From Cellulomonas palmilytica (GTDB lineage Bacteria > Actinomycetota > Actinomycetes > Actinomycetales > Cellulomonadaceae): DNA of 64,000 nt. Below, one piece after another: positions 53,721 to 63,909 of this stretch (position 1 is the stretch's first letter; every line of letters starts with the position of its first letter). The stretch spans positions 3,534,001 through 3,598,000 of the forward strand of contig NZ_CP062221.1 of NCBI RefSeq assembly GCF_021590045.1, given 5' to 3'. A program made the position numbers and the translations under genes. The notes beneath the pieces were generated by a model. It searched no databases. It worked only from the letters and a program-made list of their open reading frames with translations, and was not told the origin of the DNA.

Positions 53721-53867
53721 GACCGTACTCCGGACACCCGGGACCTAGGTCACCCGTCCGGCCCTGTGACCAAACGGGGCGTTCCCGGCGCGTTCGTCGG
53801 CGGGTGGTCCGCCTCGCGCGCGCGATCCCTAACGTCGACGACACCCCATCTCCGAGCCGAGGACCTC

Positions 53868-56800
53868 ATGCGTCTGACCGCACCGCTGCGCCGCGTGACC
53901 GCCGCGCTCGCCACCGCCTCACTCACGTTCGCGGCCCTCGCGACGGGGCTCGTCGCCCCCGCGTCCGCCGCCGTCGGCCTCGTCGTCGACGACTTCGCGG
54001 GCACCTCCATGGGCACGCGCGAGCTCCTCGTGCCCAGCGGGTACGACTGCCAGCCCACGCGCAGCACCACGGCCACGCCCGGCACGGGCACGCTGACGGT
54101 CGACGTCCGGGTCCCCGACTCCGTCGGCTGCACCTTCGCCGACGCGCGGATCCGGTGGACCGCCGCGAGCAGCGTCGACATCACGGCGGGCGGCGCGGAC
54201 CGGATCGAGCTCCGCTACCGCGACGTGCTGCCCAACCAGCCCGGTGCGGTGTCGTTCGGGCTCGAGCTGAGGGACGTCAACGGTCGGGTCGCGACGGTGG
54301 GCGGGCTGTCCCGCAACGGCGGCGCGGCGTCCGACTGGCTCACGGTCCGCTACACGCCCGCGTACGTCGGTGACGTCGCGGTGCTGAACTTCCAGTCCGG
54401 GTTCGACCGCCAGCAGGTCAAGAGCGTGACCCTGTCCGTGGCAGCGGCGACCTCGTACCAGAACATCTCGGTGACGCTCCAGCAGATCGGCACGAGCAAC
54501 GGCGAGCCCGTCTACGAGGCTCCCGCGTTCACGAGCACCGCTGCGCTCGTCTTCCCGCCGTCGACGACCACGACCCGCACGGTCACGGTCACGGGCAACC
54601 CGGCACCGGACGTCACCCTCACCTCCGCGAAGCCGGCGTGGATGACGGTCTCGACGAGCAAGGCGGGCTCGACGACGACCGTCACGCTCTCCGGTGACCC
54701 GGGCACGTCCTACACCGACACCTCGATCTCGCTGCGCGCCGACGGCGCGGGCTCGCTCACCACGAACGCGACCATCCCGGTGGTCGTGCCCTCGCCGGTC
54801 TCGGTCACCTACTCGGGCGCCAACGCGACGCTCGGCACCGTCACCAGCACGACGATCGGCACCGCGGCGTCGACGCCCGCATCCTCGATCCTCGGCCCGA
54901 CCACCGGGCTCCCCCCGGGCACGTCCCTGTCGATGTCCGGCTCCGACCTGCGTCTGACCGGCACCCCCACCACCACGGGCACCTACACGGTGGCGACGAC
55001 CGTCGGCAACGCCTACCGGACCGCGCCGTTCAGCACGCAGGTCGTCGTCGGCGTGAAGCCCACCCTCGAACCGGTCGACGACCTCTGGCTCGTCCACGGC
55101 GAGCCGTTCGAGATCCCGCTCACGACGACCGGGTACCCGGCACCGAACGTCTCCATCCTGAGCCGGCCGGTCTGGGCCAACTTCGCCGGCGGAGTCCTCA
55201 GCGGCACCGCCCCGACCACCGACAGCGCGGTCTCGGTCATGGTGCTCGCCAACAACGCGTGGGGCTCCGACGTCGACACCTTCGTGATCAACGTCGGTCC
55301 GCGGCCCACCGTGACCGCACCCGGCACGACCGTCGTCACCGCCGGAGAGCTCACCGCGATCCCGCTGACGGCCACGGGTGCCACCTCCACGTCGGCCACG
55401 GGGCTGCCCGCGGGGCTCTCGGTCGTCTCGAGCGGCGGCACCTGGACGATCACCGGGACCCCGACGCGCCCGACGAGCGTCGCCGAGACCTCCGGCACCG
55501 CGACGATCACCGCGACGAGCGCGTTCGGCACGGCGACCGCCACCTGGGCGTGGACCGTTCAGGCGGCCCCCCTGCTCACCGGGCCGACGGCGGTGTCGAC
55601 GACGGTCGGCACCGCGCTGAGCGGCGCGACCCTCACCTCGACCGGCTACCCCGCCCCGACGCTCGCCGCGGAGGTCCTCGACGACGGCGCGCTGCCGGCG
55701 GGCCTGTCGTTCGACACGAGCACCCCGGGGACCGTCGCGGTCGTCGGGACGCCCACCACGAGCGGCACGGTCGTCGTCCGGGTCACCGCGGACAACGGCG
55801 TCGGTCCCGTCGTGGTGCGTGACGTGACGGTGAGCGCGCTGACCGGCCCGTCGTTCGCCCAGACCTCCCCGGGCCTCACCGTGGCCGCGGGCTCGTCCGC
55901 CGCGCTCACGCTGGTGTGGAGCGGGCACGAGCGTCCGACGCTCACGCTCGGCTCCACGCTGCCGTCGTGGCTGTCCTTCGACGCCGCGAGCGGCACGTTC
56001 TCCGCCGAGCCGACCGCGGGCGTCGAGGGCGTGTTCGGCCCGTACGCGGTGACCGCGACGAACGCCACGGGCACCGCGGTCGCGAACGTGACCGTCACGG
56101 TCACAGCACCGCCGGTGGTCGAGCTGAACGTCGGCGGGATCACGGCGGGCGTCGGGTACGACCTGGGCGCGTGGACGATCGCGCGGTACAGCGGCTACCC
56201 CGTGCCCACGGTCGAGGTGACGGACCTGCCCCCGGGCGTCGTCGCCACCGCCGCCCACGGCGAGATCACGCTCACCGGCACCGCGACGGCGACCGGCACG
56301 TACACCGCCACGTTCGTCGCGACGAACGCGCACGGCACCGACGTCGAGGAGCTCCGGGTCGAGATCACGTCGCCCCCGACGCTCTCGGCACCGACGACGC
56401 TCGCGATCCCGGTCGGCGTCGAGACGACCCTGCCGATCACGGTCGGCGGCTACCCGCGTCCGACGCTCGAGGCGACCGGCCTGCCGGCGGGCCTCGTGCT
56501 CGACGGCGCCGCGGGGACCGTCTCCGGCACCCCGACCACGCCCGGTCGGTACACCGTCGAGCTCGAGGTCACGTACGACGGCAGCCCGACGGACGCCGAC
56601 CCGGTGACGATGACGCTCGACGTCACCGCTGCCCCGACGTTCGCGACCACCCCGGTCACGACGGCCCTGCGCCTGGGCACGGCGGCCGACGTCGCCGCGT
56701 TCACGGTCGCCGGGCACCCGACGCCCACCGTGACCGCCGTCGGCCTGCCCGCGGGTCTGTCGCTCGCGCAGGACGGCGCGGCCGTGCGGCTCGTCGGCAC

Positions 56801-58415
56801 GCCGTCGCAGACCGGCACGTTCGACGTGGAGGTCGGGCTGACCTCGACCGTCGGCACCGACTCGCTCGACTGGACCGTCGTCGTGCAGGAGCCTGCGGGC
56901 GTCTCTGTCCCCGTGACGGTCACCGTGGACGTCGACGAGGAGATCACCCCGGTCGTCGTCACGACGAGCGGCTACCCCGTTCCGGCCGTCACCGCCACCG
57001 GCCTGCCGGACGGTCTCGAGGTCGTCACGGACGGCTCCGGGACGCGCATCGTCGGCACGCCCACGCAGGACGGTGCGCACGCCGTCGTCCTGACGGCGAT
57101 CAACGGCGTCGGCACGGCCGCGATCACGTCCCTGCTGATCCACGTGCAGTCCACGCCGGACCTCGGCGACGACCGCGAGATCACGTGGGCGGCGGGGGTC
57201 GCCAACGCGCACCGGATCGACGCGACCGGGTACCCCGCACCGGTCCTCGCGGTGTCGGGTCTGCCGACGTGGCTCTCCTTCAACGCGGCCACCCAGGTCC
57301 TCTCCGGTGTCCCCACCGAGGCCGACCAGGGCGCCGACAGCGTCGTCACCGTGACCGCGACCAACGCCGCGGGCACCGACACGGCCGAGATCCGGCTCGT
57401 CGTCACCGCCGCGCCGAGCGCGGCGGACACCGACGGCACGACGACCGTGCGCGCCGGCGTCGCGGTCGACGAGGCACTCACGACGGTGGCGGGCTACCCC
57501 GTCCCGACGCCCACCGCGGTCGGGCTGCCCGACGGGCTGGACGTGGCCGTCGTCGGCGGCGAGCTCCGGCTCACGGGCACGACGACCGAGTCCGGCACCC
57601 ACGAGGTCGAGGTCACGCTCACGAACGGCTCCGGCCCCGACCTCGTCGTCCCGTGGACCGTCGTGGTCGAGGAGCCCGCGGCGCTGACCGGCCCCGACAC
57701 CGTGCAGGTGACGCTGGGCGGCGCGGTCGACGAGACGTTCACCGCGACCGGTCACCCGCTGCCGTCGGTCACCGCGACCGGTCTGCCCGCGGGGCTCGCC
57801 TGGGTGCCGACCGTCGGCGGCGGCCGCCTCGTCGGCACGCCGACCGCGCCGGGGACGTCGACGGTCGTCGTCACCGCGCACAACGGCGTCGACGCCGACG
57901 CGGCCCTGGAGGTCACGCTCACCGTCGACCTGCGTCCCGTCGTGGTGACGCTGTCGACCGGTGCGGTCCGCGTCGGTGAGGACCTCGAGGTGCGCGCCAG
58001 CGGCCTCCAGGACGGCGAGGCCGTCGAGGTCTGGCTGCACTCCACGCCGCAGCTGCTGGCCACCGCCACGGCCGACGCCGACGGCGAGCTCGACCTGACG
58101 GTCACGGTGCCGGCCGGGACCCCGGTCGGGGCGCACAGCGTCGTCGTCGAGGCCGCGTCCGGCGCGACCGGGACCGCAGCGGTCCTGGTGCTCGCCGCCG
58201 CGGAGCCGGAGCCCACCCCGACGGACCCCGAGCCGACGACGGACCCGGAGCCGACGACCGGGCCGACGCCGAACCCGTCCCCGACGGCCGGCAGCGGGTC
58301 GGGCGACGACGACCTCGCGACCACCGGGTCGGACCTGGCCGGGCTCCTGGCCCTCGGCGTCCTCGGCATGGCCGCGGGTGCGATGGTCCTCCTGGTCCGG
58401 CGGCGCCGGGCCTGA
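53868..58415 (+). CDS. Sortase-anchored surface protein with about twelve Ig-like (He_PIG) repeats
   Basis: A 1515-residue protein. Signal peptide about 1-35 (ending APASAA). An N-terminal domain (36-220) looks like a carbohydrate-binding-type beta sandwich (VVDDFAGTSMGTRELL, YQNISVTLQQIG). Then about twelve repeats of roughly 85 residues with the He_PIG pattern YPxPTxxATGLPAGLxx...LxGTPTxxG. The C-terminus is a Pro/Thr/Glu-rich wall spanner (EPEPTPTDPEPTTDPEPTT), the sortase signal LATTG (1483-1487), a hydrophobic helix and RRRRA. LAxTG is the actinobacterial class E sortase motif. Likely a wall-attached adhesin or stalk; no enzyme domain seen. Confidence 0.9.
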   Translation: MRLTAPLRRVTAALATASLTFAALATGLVAPASAAVGLVVDDFAGTSMGTRELLVPSGYDCQPTRSTTATPGTGTLTVDVRVPDSVGCTFADARIRWTAASSVDITAGGADRIELRYRDVLPNQPGAVSFGLELRDVNGRVATVGGLSRNGGAASDWLTVRYTPAYVGDVAVLNFQSGFDRQQVKSVTLSVAAATSYQNISVTLQQIGTSNGEPVYEAPAFTSTAALVFPPSTTTTRTVTVTGNPAPDVTLTSAKPAWMTVSTSKAGSTTTVTLSGDPGTSYTDTSISLRADGAGSLTTNATIPVVVPSPVSVTYSGANATLGTVTSTTIGTAASTPASSILGPTTGLPPGTSLSMSGSDLRLTGTPTTTGTYTVATTVGNAYRTAPFSTQVVVGVKPTLEPVDDLWLVHGEPFEIPLTTTGYPAPNVSILSRPVWANFAGGVLSGTAPTTDSAVSVMVLANNAWGSDVDTFVINVGPRPTVTAPGTTVVTAGELTAIPLTATGATSTSATGLPAGLSVVSSGGTWTITGTPTRPTSVAETSGTATITATSAFGTATATWAWTVQAAPLLTGPTAVSTTVGTALSGATLTSTGYPAPTLAAEVLDDGALPAGLSFDTSTPGTVAVVGTPTTSGTVVVRVTADNGVGPVVVRDVTVSALTGPSFAQTSPGLTVAAGSSAALTLVWSGHERPTLTLGSTLPSWLSFDAASGTFSAEPTAGVEGVFGPYAVTATNATGTAVANVTVTVTAPPVVELNVGGITAGVGYDLGAWTIARYSGYPVPTVEVTDLPPGVVATAAHGEITLTGTATATGTYTATFVATNAHGTDVEELRVEITSPPTLSAPTTLAIPVGVETTLPITVGGYPRPTLEATGLPAGLVLDGAAGTVSGTPTTPGRYTVELEVTYDGSPTDADPVTMTLDVTAAPTFATTPVTTALRLGTAADVAAFTVAGHPTPTVTAVGLPAGLSLAQDGAAVRLVGTPSQTGTFDVEVGLTSTVGTDSLDWTVVVQEPAGVSVPVTVTVDVDEEITPVVVTTSGYPVPAVTATGLPDGLEVVTDGSGTRIVGTPTQDGAHAVVLTAINGVGTAAITSLLIHVQSTPDLGDDREITWAAGVANAHRIDATGYPAPVLAVSGLPTWLSFNAATQVLSGVPTEADQGADSVVTVTATNAAGTDTAEIRLVVTAAPSAADTDGTTTVRAGVAVDEALTTVAGYPVPTPTAVGLPDGLDVAVVGGELRLTGTTTESGTHEVEVTLTNGSGPDLVVPWTVVVEEPAALTGPDTVQVTLGGAVDETFTATGHPLPSVTATGLPAGLAWVPTVGGGRLVGTPTAPGTSTVVVTAHNGVDADAALEVTLTVDLRPVVVTLSTGAVRVGEDLEVRASGLQDGEAVEVWLHSTPQLLATATADADGELDLTVTVPAGTPVGAHSVVVEAASGATGTAAVLVLAAAEPEPTPTDPEPTTDPEPTTGPTPNPSPTAGSGSGDDDLATTGSDLAGLLALGVLGMAAGAMVLLVRRRRA

Positions 58416-58416
58416 C

Positions 58417-58468
58417 GGACGCGACGAGGGCGGGCACCCGGTGCGGGGTGCCCGCCCTCGTCGCGTCC
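58417..58468 (+). terminator. Strong hairpin after the surface-protein gene
   Basis: A perfect 22-bp stem (GGACGCGACGAGGGCGGGCA + CC, and its complement) with the 8-base loop CGGTGCGG, starting 2 bases after the stop codon. Confidence 0.85.
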
Positions 58469-58544
58469 GGGCGGGCCGTGGAGCCCGGTGCGCCCGGTGA
58501 GCACGGGGCGTAGCGTGGCGGGGTCGCCGACCGCAGGAGGTCGC

Positions 58545-58931
58545 ATGAACCGGCCCGTCGTGAGGCTCACGTCCGTCACCCTCGGCACCGACGAGCCCGC
58601 GCTGCTCGCCGCGTTCTACGCCCGGCTCCTGGGCGGGGAGGTGGCCGCCACCGAAGCGCCCTCCCCCGAGGGCCCCGGCTGGGCGCAGGTGCGCGTCCCC
58701 GACGGCCCGACGCTCAACTTCGAGGGCGAGGTGCAGTTCCGGCGACCCGCGTGGCCCGCCGTCCCGGGCGGGCAGAACGCGACCGAGCACCTCGATCTGT
58801 GGGTCGACGACCTCGTCGCCGCCACGCGCTGGGCGATCGAGTGCGGTGCGACCCTCGCCGGCGTCCAGCCGCAGGCGGACGTCCGGGTGCTGCTCGACCC
58901 CTCGGGTCACCCGTTCTGCCTGTTCCTCTGA
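58545..58931 (+). CDS. VOC-family (glyoxalase/dioxygenase-like) protein
   Basis: A 128-residue protein from the ATG at 58545 (AGGAGG 5 bases before it). VVRLTSVTLGTDEPALLAAFYARLLGGEV and the second half HLDLWVDDLVAATRWAIECGATLAG with VLLDPSGHPFCLFL follow the VOC pattern (short pieces: LAAFYARLLGGEV, LLDPSGHPFCLF). Metal ligands E and H are partly visible (ATEHLDLWV). Activity unknown. Confidence 0.85.
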   Translation: MNRPVVRLTSVTLGTDEPALLAAFYARLLGGEVAATEAPSPEGPGWAQVRVPDGPTLNFEGEVQFRRPAWPAVPGGQNATEHLDLWVDDLVAATRWAIECGATLAGVQPQADVRVLLDPSGHPFCLFL

Positions 58932-58961
58932 CCCGGCGCGCGCCAGGACCCGGGATGCACG

Positions 58962-58992
58962 AAGGCCCGGACACCTGACGGCGTCCGGGCCT
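58962..58992. terminator. Hairpin between convergent VOC gene and rplQ
   Basis: AAGGCCCGGAC and GTCCGGGCCTT with a 9-base loop. Placed to end the ribosomal alpha operon and the VOC gene. Confidence 0.8.
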
Positions 58993-59011
58993 TGCGACGT
59001 GCTGTGCGGAC

Positions 59012-59533
59012 TCAGGCCTTGTCGGCCGACTCCTCGGCGGGCGCCTCGTCGACGACGGGCGCCTCGTCGACGACGGTCTCCTCGACCTTGGCGTCCTCGA
59101 CCTTCTCGGCCTTCTTCGGCGCGGCCTTCGCGGTGGCCTTCGTGGCCTCCTTGACGACGGCCTGCTTCGGCGAGAGCGGCTCACGCACGATCTCGATCAC
59201 GGCGAGGGGCGCGTTGTCACCCTTGCGCGGACCGATCTTCGTGATGCGCGTGTAGCCACCGTTGCGCTCGGCCAGGGCCGGGGCGATCTCGGTGAACAGC
59301 GTGTGCACGACGCTCTTGTCCTTGACGACGGTCAGGACGCGACGACGCGCGTGCAGGTCGCCGCGCTTGGCGAACGTGATGAGGCGCTCGGCGAGGGGGC
59401 GCAGGCGCTTGGCCTTGGCCTCCGTCGTCGTGATGCGGCCGTGCTCGAACAGCGACGTCGCGAGGTTCGCGAGGATCAGCCGCTCGTGCGCCGGTCCGCC
59501 ACCGAGCCGGGGACCCTTGGTGGGCGTAGGCAT
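59012..59533 (-). CDS. rplQ: 50S ribosomal protein bL17
   Basis: A 173-residue protein: [48 protein letters not shown] and the [22 protein letters not shown] core (given here in short pieces [13 protein letters not shown]). The acidic, Ala-rich C-terminal tail of about 55 residues is an actinobacterial extension. Last gene of the alpha operon. Its usual follower truA lies 18 kb away. Confidence 0.98.
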   Translation of the reverse strand: MPTPTKGPRLGGGPAHERLILANLATSLFEHGRITTTEAKAKRLRPLAERLITFAKRGDLHARRRVLTVVKDKSVVHTLFTEIAPALAERNGGYTRITKIGPRKGDNAPLAVIEIVREPLSPKQAVVKEATKATAKAAPKKAEKVEDAKVEETVVDEAPVVDEAPAEESADKA

Positions 59534-59611
59534 TGGTCAAATCTCCTTGAAGTTCTTCGTCAAGTACCGAGTCAGTGGTCCCGAGTCAGTACTGCCAACC
59601 GGTGCTGAGGG

Positions 59612-60622
59612 TCAGTACTGCTCGTCCTCGACGAAGTCGCCCTCGTCGTCGCCGTAGTAGGCCGACGCGGACGGGTCGAAGTCGAGCGGGCTGTCCTTGA
59701 GGGACAGACCGAGCTCGGCGAGCTTCTCCTTGACCTCCGTGATCGACTTCGCGCCGAAGTTGCGGATGTCCAGGAGGTCGGCCTCCGAACGGGCGACGAG
59801 CTCGCCGACCGTGTGGATGCCCTCACGCTTGAGGCAGTTGTACGAACGGATCGTCAGCTGCAGGTCCTCGATCGGCAGCGCCAGGTCCGCGGCCAGGGCC
59901 GCGTCCGTCGGCGACGGGCCGATCTCGATGCCCTCGGCCTCGACGTTCAGCTCACGCGCCAGGCCGAACAGCTCGACGAGCGTCTTGCCGGCCGACGCGA
60001 GCGCGTCGCGCGGGCTGATGGCCGCCTTCGTCTCGACGTCGACGATGAGCTTGTCGAAGTCCGTGCGCTGCTCGACACGCGTCGCCTCGACCTTGTAGGT
60101 CACCTTGAGGACCGGCGAGTAGATCGAGTCGACCGGGATGCGGCCGATCTCGGCGTCGAACGTCTTGTTCTGCGCGGCCGACACGTAGCCACGGCCGCGC
60201 TCGACGGTCAGCTCGATCTCGAGCTTGCCCTTGTCGTTGAGCGTCGCGAGGTGCAGGTCGGGGTTGTGCACCTCGACGCCCGCCGGCGGCACGATGTCCG
60301 CGGCGGTGACCTCACCCGGGCCCTGCTTGCGCAGGTACATCACGACGGGCTCGTCGTTCTCCGACGAGACCACGAGGTTCTTGATGTTGAGGATGATCTC
60401 GGTGACGTCCTCCTTGACCCCCGGCACGGTCGAGAACTCGTGCAGGACGCCGTCGATACGGATCGACGTGACGGCGGCACCGGGGATGGAGGACAGCAGC
60501 GTCCGGCGGAGCGAGTTGCCGAGCGTGTAGCCGAAGCCCGGCTCGAGCGGCTCGATGGAGAACCGCGAACGGTTCTCCGAGATGACCTCTTCGGCCAGGG
60601 TGGGGCGCTGTGCGATCAGCAC
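59612..60622 (-). CDS. rpoA: RNA polymerase alpha subunit
   Basis: A 336-residue protein. N-terminal dimerisation domain: [20 protein letters not shown] and [21 protein letters not shown]-terminal domain (about 245-315): [20 protein letters not shown] and [16 protein letters not shown], which binds UP elements and activators. The C-terminus is acidic. Between rpsK and rplQ; rpsD is not in this operon. Confidence 0.98.
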   Translation of the reverse strand: MLIAQRPTLAEEVISENRSRFSIEPLEPGFGYTLGNSLRRTLLSSIPGAAVTSIRIDGVLHEFSTVPGVKEDVTEIILNIKNLVVSSENDEPVVMYLRKQGPGEVTAADIVPPAGVEVHNPDLHLATLNDKGKLEIELTVERGRGYVSAAQNKTFDAEIGRIPVDSIYSPVLKVTYKVEATRVEQRTDFDKLIVDVETKAAISPRDALASAGKTLVELFGLARELNVEAEGIEIGPSPTDAALAADLALPIEDLQLTIRSYNCLKREGIHTVGELVARSEADLLDIRNFGAKSITEVKEKLAELGLSLKDSPLDFDPSASAYYGDDEGDFVEDEQY

Positions 60623-60771
60623 GGTGTGATTCCTCTCAGCGGACGTCCGCCATATGACGCCACGCAGGTGTTGCGATCCCGGTCATGCCTCGGTCCGCAT
60701 CCCGGGAGATGACTTGACGACCTACGCCCGTGCCGGGCCGAGCAGGGGCACGGCCCGGCACGGGCGAGGGG

Positions 60772-61173
60772 TCAGACGCGGCGGCGCTTCGGCGGACGGC
60801 AGCCGTTGTGCGCCTGCGGCGTGACGTCCTGGATCGAACCGACCTCGAGACCGGCGGCCTGCAGCGAACGGATCGCCGTCTCGCGGCCCGAGCCCGGGCC
60901 CTTGACGAAGACGTCGACCTTGCGCATGCCGTGCTCCTGCGCACGACGGGCGGCGGCCTCGGCGGCGAGCTGCGCGGCGAACGGCGTCGACTTGCGCGAG
61001 CCCTTGAAGCCGACCTGGCCGGACGACGCCGACGAGATCACGGCACCCGAGGGGTCGGTGATCGAGATGATCGTGTTGTTGAACGTGCTCTTGATGTGCG
61101 CCTGGCCGTGGGAGACGTTCTTCTTCTCCTTGCGGCGCGGCTTGCGCACGGCGGTACGGGACTTGGGAGGCAT
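60772..61173 (-). CDS. rpsK: 30S ribosomal protein uS11
   Basis: A 133-residue protein with [58 protein letters not shown] and the C-terminal [15 protein letters not shown]. Forms the platform of the 30S subunit. Confidence 0.98.
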   Translation of the reverse strand: MPPKSRTAVRKPRRKEKKNVSHGQAHIKSTFNNTIISITDPSGAVISSASSGQVGFKGSRKSTPFAAQLAAEAAARRAQEHGMRKVDVFVKGPGSGRETAIRSLQAAGLEVGSIQDVTPQAHNGCRPPKRRRV

Positions 61174-61220
61174 CTGCTCTTCTTCTCTCTACGGATCGGG
61201 CTGCCGGAAGCGGCGGGCGG

Positions 61221-61601
61221 TTACTTGCGCCCGGCCTTCTTCTTGCCGGCGACGGTGCGCTTCGGGCCCTTGCGGGTACGCGCGTTGGTCTTCGTGCGCT
61301 GGCCGCGCACCGGAAGGCCGCGGCGGTGACGCAGGCCCTCGTAGCAGCCGATCTCCACCTTGCGGCGGATGTCCGCGGCGACCTCACGGCGGAGGTCACC
61401 CTCGAGCTTGTAGTTGCCCTCGAGGTAGTCACGCAGCGCGACGAGCTCGGTGTCGCCGAGCTCCTTCACGCGCAGGTCGCCGGAGATGCCGGTGGCCGCA
61501 AGGGTCTCCTTGGCGCGCGTGCGGCCAACTCCGTAGATGTAGGTGAGCGCGATCTCCAGCCGCTTCTCGCGGGGGAGGTCGACGCCGACAAGACGTGCCA
61601 T
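61221..61601 (-). CDS. rpsM: 30S ribosomal protein uS13
   Basis: A 126-residue protein: [58 protein letters not shown] and a basic tail. Binds the 30S head near the P-site tRNA. Confidence 0.98.
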   Translation of the reverse strand: MARLVGVDLPREKRLEIALTYIYGVGRTRAKETLAATGISGDLRVKELGDTELVALRDYLEGNYKLEGDLRREVAADIRRKVEIGCYEGLRHRRGLPVRGQRTKTNARTRKGPKRTVAGKKKAGRK

Positions 61602-61761
61602 GTGCCTGGTGGCTCCTGTTACTGCTCGGAGGTCTTCCGCAGCACCCTCCCGCGTTCGTGCGGGCCCCGGCCTCCGAGCCGAGGGTTCAACGGTCCCGGC
61701 GATGCCGGACCCGAGGTGATGCTGCGCTGGGTTGCCCCGGAGGGCAGGTGATGCGTGGGCG

Positions 61762-61875
61762 TCAGCCCTGACGCTGCTTGTGGCGCAGGTTCTCGCAGAT
61801 CACCTGGACGCGACCGTGCCGGCGGATCACCTTGCACTTGTCGCAGATCTTCTTGACGCTGGGCTTGACCTTCAT
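61762..61875 (-). CDS. rpmJ: 50S ribosomal protein bL36
   Basis: A 37-residue protein, [20 protein letters not shown] then [17 protein letters not shown]. The four-residue zinc set CxxC...C...H (C11, C14, C27, H32) shows it is the zinc-containing form. It lies between infA and rpsM as usual. Confidence 0.97.
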   Translation of the reverse strand: MKVKPSVKKICDKCKVIRRHGRVQVICENLRHKQRQG

Positions 61876-61933
61876 CGCGTGTTTCCTCCGCCGCCGCGTG
61901 ACCCGGAGGGGACCGGCGGCGATGTCGTGGTGA

Positions 61934-62155
61934 TTACTTGTAGCGGTAGACGATGCGACCGCGGGACAGGTCGTACGGGCTCAGCTCGACGACCACCCGG
62001 TCCTCAGGGAGGATCCGGATGTAGTGCTGTCGCATCTTGCCCGAGATGTGGGCGAGCACCTTGTGGCCGTTGGTGAGCTCCACGCGGAACATCGCGTTCG
62101 GCAGCGCCTCGACGACACTGCCCTCGATCTCGATGACGCCGTCCTTCTTCGCCAT
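61934..62155 (-). CDS. infA: Translation initiation factor IF-1
   Basis: A 73-residue OB-fold protein: [60 protein letters not shown]. Starts a new transcription unit (infA-rpmJ-rpsM-rpsK-rpoA-rplQ) behind a 309-base gap. Confidence 0.98.
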   Translation of the reverse strand: MAKKDGVIEIEGSVVEALPNAMFRVELTNGHKVLAHISGKMRQHYIRILPEDRVVVELSPYDLSRGRIVYRYK

Positions 62156-62320
62156 GTCCTCCGCTAACTGTCGGTCGTGTCGAGCACCACGAGGTCCACG
62201 CGAACCGGCATGCCGCCGGAACGTCGTCGAGATCGTGGAAGGGAGCGGGTGCTGCCCCGGTGCCGTCCGGCCGGTCTCCCGGTCACGGACGACGAACAGA
62301 GCGCACACACCCAACGGGCT

Positions 62321-62326
62321 ACTTTA
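62321..62326 (-). promoter_or_regulatory. Candidate -10 box of the infA operon
   Basis: TAAAGT on the minus strand in an AT-richer patch. No good -35 match at 16-18 bases, so the call is tentative. Confidence 0.35.
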
Positions 62327-62436
62327 CGCCATGCCACCCATTCGACGAAACCGCTCCGGTGACCCCGAGACGTGACGTCCGACTCCCCCGCCGCGTGCTC
62401 AGGGGCGTCGGAGCCCGTGCCGGGCCGCAGCACCGG

Positions 62437-62464
62437 CGGTGGGAGCGGGCGTCGCCCGCTCCGG
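62437..62464 (-). terminator. Hairpin directly after map
   Basis: GGAGCGGGC-GTC-GCCCGCTCC, with flanking CGG/CCG pairing, ends next to the map stop codon at 62465. Separates secY-adk-map from infA. Confidence 0.75.
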
Positions 62465-63316
62465 TCAGTCGAGGGGCGTCGGCGTCACACCGTGCGGCGC
62501 GAGACCCGCCAGACCGCCGTCGCGCGCCGTGAGCACCCAGATCCCGCCGTCGAGGATCGCGACCGTGTGCTCCCAGTGGGCCGCGCGCGAGCCGTCCTCC
62601 GTGACGACCGTCCAGTCGTCGGCGAGCACCCGCGTCGCCTGCTCACCGCGCACGAGCATCGGCTCGACCGCGACGCACAGGCCCGGGCGGACCTTCGCCC
62701 CGCGGTCCCGCGTGCGGTAGTTCAGCACGTCCGGCGGCTGGTGCATCGCCGACCCGATGCCGTGACCGACGTAGTCCTCCACCACGCCGAGCCGCACGCC
62801 ACCGTTGCGCCCGGCCGTGTGCGCGCCGTCCACGACGTCCTCGACCGCGTCACCGACGGCACCGAGGCGGTCGGCACCGGCGAGCGCCGCGATGCCGGCC
62901 CACATGGCCTCCTCGCCGGTCGCGACGAGCTCGCGGTCCTCGACCGTGCCGTCGCCCAGGACGAACGACAGCGCGCTGTCGCCGTGCCACCCGTCGACGA
63001 CCGCACCGCAGTCGATCGACACGACGTCGCCCTCCGCGAGCACCCGCCCGCCGGGGATGCCGTGCACCACCTCGTCGTTCACCGACACGCACACCGTCGC
63101 GGGGTACCCGTGGTAGCCCAGGAACGACGGCGCCGCACCCGCCTGCACGATCACCCGTGCCGCGGCCGCGTCGACGTCCGCCGTCGTCGCGCCGGGCACA
63201 GCAGCCGCACGGGCCGCGTCGAGCGCGTCGGCGACGACGAGCCCGGCACGCCGCATGACGCGCACCTGGTCGGCGCTCTTGTACTCGATCCGTTCGCGGC
63301 CGAACACGTGAACCAC
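62465..63316 (-). CDS. map: Type I methionine aminopeptidase
   Basis: A 283-residue protein from a GTG at 63316 (a GTG at 63307 is the alternative). Metal-binding pieces: NDEVVHGIPGGR, DVVSIDCGAVVDGWHGDSAL (two Asp), VEDYVGHGIGSAMHQPP (His), VAVEPMLVRG (Glu) and WEHTVAIL (Glu/His). Removes N-terminal Met after Def has deformylated it. Cotranscribed with adk. Confidence 0.97.
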   Translation of the reverse strand: MVHVFGRERIEYKSADQVRVMRRAGLVVADALDAARAAAVPGATTADVDAAAARVIVQAGAAPSFLGYHGYPATVCVSVNDEVVHGIPGGRVLAEGDVVSIDCGAVVDGWHGDSALSFVLGDGTVEDRELVATGEEAMWAGIAALAGADRLGAVGDAVEDVVDGAHTAGRNGGVRLGVVEDYVGHGIGSAMHQPPDVLNYRTRDRGAKVRPGLCVAVEPMLVRGEQATRVLADDWTVVTEDGSRAAHWEHTVAILDGGIWVLTARDGGLAGLAPHGVTPTPLD

Positions 63317-63330
63317 CGTCCTCCGCCCGC

Positions 63331-63909
63331 TCAGCGGGCGGGCGAGCCGATCGCCACGAGCAGGCGCTCAGTGACCTCGTCGACCTCGCCGATGCCGTCG
63401 ACGCGCGCCAGCAGGCCGCGCTGCGAGTAGACGTCCGAGATCGGGGCGGTCTGCTCGGCGTAGACGTCGAGCCGGTGGCGGATGACGTCCTCGGTGTCGT
63501 CCTCGCGACCCTCGATCTCGGCGCGCTTGAGCAGGCGCTCCGCGACGACCTCGGGGTCCGCGGTGATCTCGACCGCGAGGTCGAGGGACAGGCCGGCGTC
63601 CGCGAGGATCGCGTCGAGCTCGGCGACCTGGGCGACGTTGCGGGGGTAGCCGTCGAGCAGGAACCCACCCGCGGTGTCGTCCTGCGCGAGTCGGTCACGG
63701 ACCATCGCGTTCGTGATCTCGTCGGGCACCAAGGCGCCCCGCGACGAGTACTCCTGCGCCTTGCGGCCGAGCTCCGTGCCGCCCTTGATGTTGGCGCGGA
63801 AGATGTCGCCCGTCGAGATCGCGGGGACCGCGAGGCGCTCGGCGAGGCGGGCCGCCTGCGTGCCCTTGCCCGCTCCGGGCGGGCCGAGCAGGACCAGACG
63901 CGTGCTCAT
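63331..63909 (-). CDS. adk: Adenylate kinase
   Basis: A 192-residue protein, short form without the zinc LID. Walker [47 protein letters not shown] and [20 protein letters not shown]. Catalyses ATP + AMP = 2 ADP. Start overlaps the secY stop (ATGA). Confidence 0.98.
   Translation of the reverse strand: MSTRLVLLGPPGAGKGTQAARLAERLAVPAISTGDIFRANIKGGTELGRKAQEYSSRGALVPDEITNAMVRDRLAQDDTAGGFLLDGYPRNVAQVAELDAILADAGLSLDLAVEITADPEVVAERLLKRAEIEGREDDTEDVIRHRLDVYAEQTAPISDVYSQRGLLARVDGIGEVDEVTERLLVAIGSPAR

Larger units (their letters stand above)
62156..62464. other. Gap between map and infA: promoter region
   Basis: 309 bases with no supported gene. It contains the map terminator (62437-62464) and a -10-like TAAAGT (minus strand, 62326-62321) for infA, leaving a leader of about 155 bases. 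Confidence 0.6.

Noticed and set aside
53919..58910. A 1663-codon open frame on the minus strand
   Set aside because: Antisense to the surface protein; composition (Arg, Gly, Asp, Val) reflects the mirrored codon bias and no domain is visible.
59534..61220. Missing rpsD between rpsK and rpoA
   Set aside because: In many actinobacteria, including Streptomyces, rpsD is encoded elsewhere, so this is not an anomaly.
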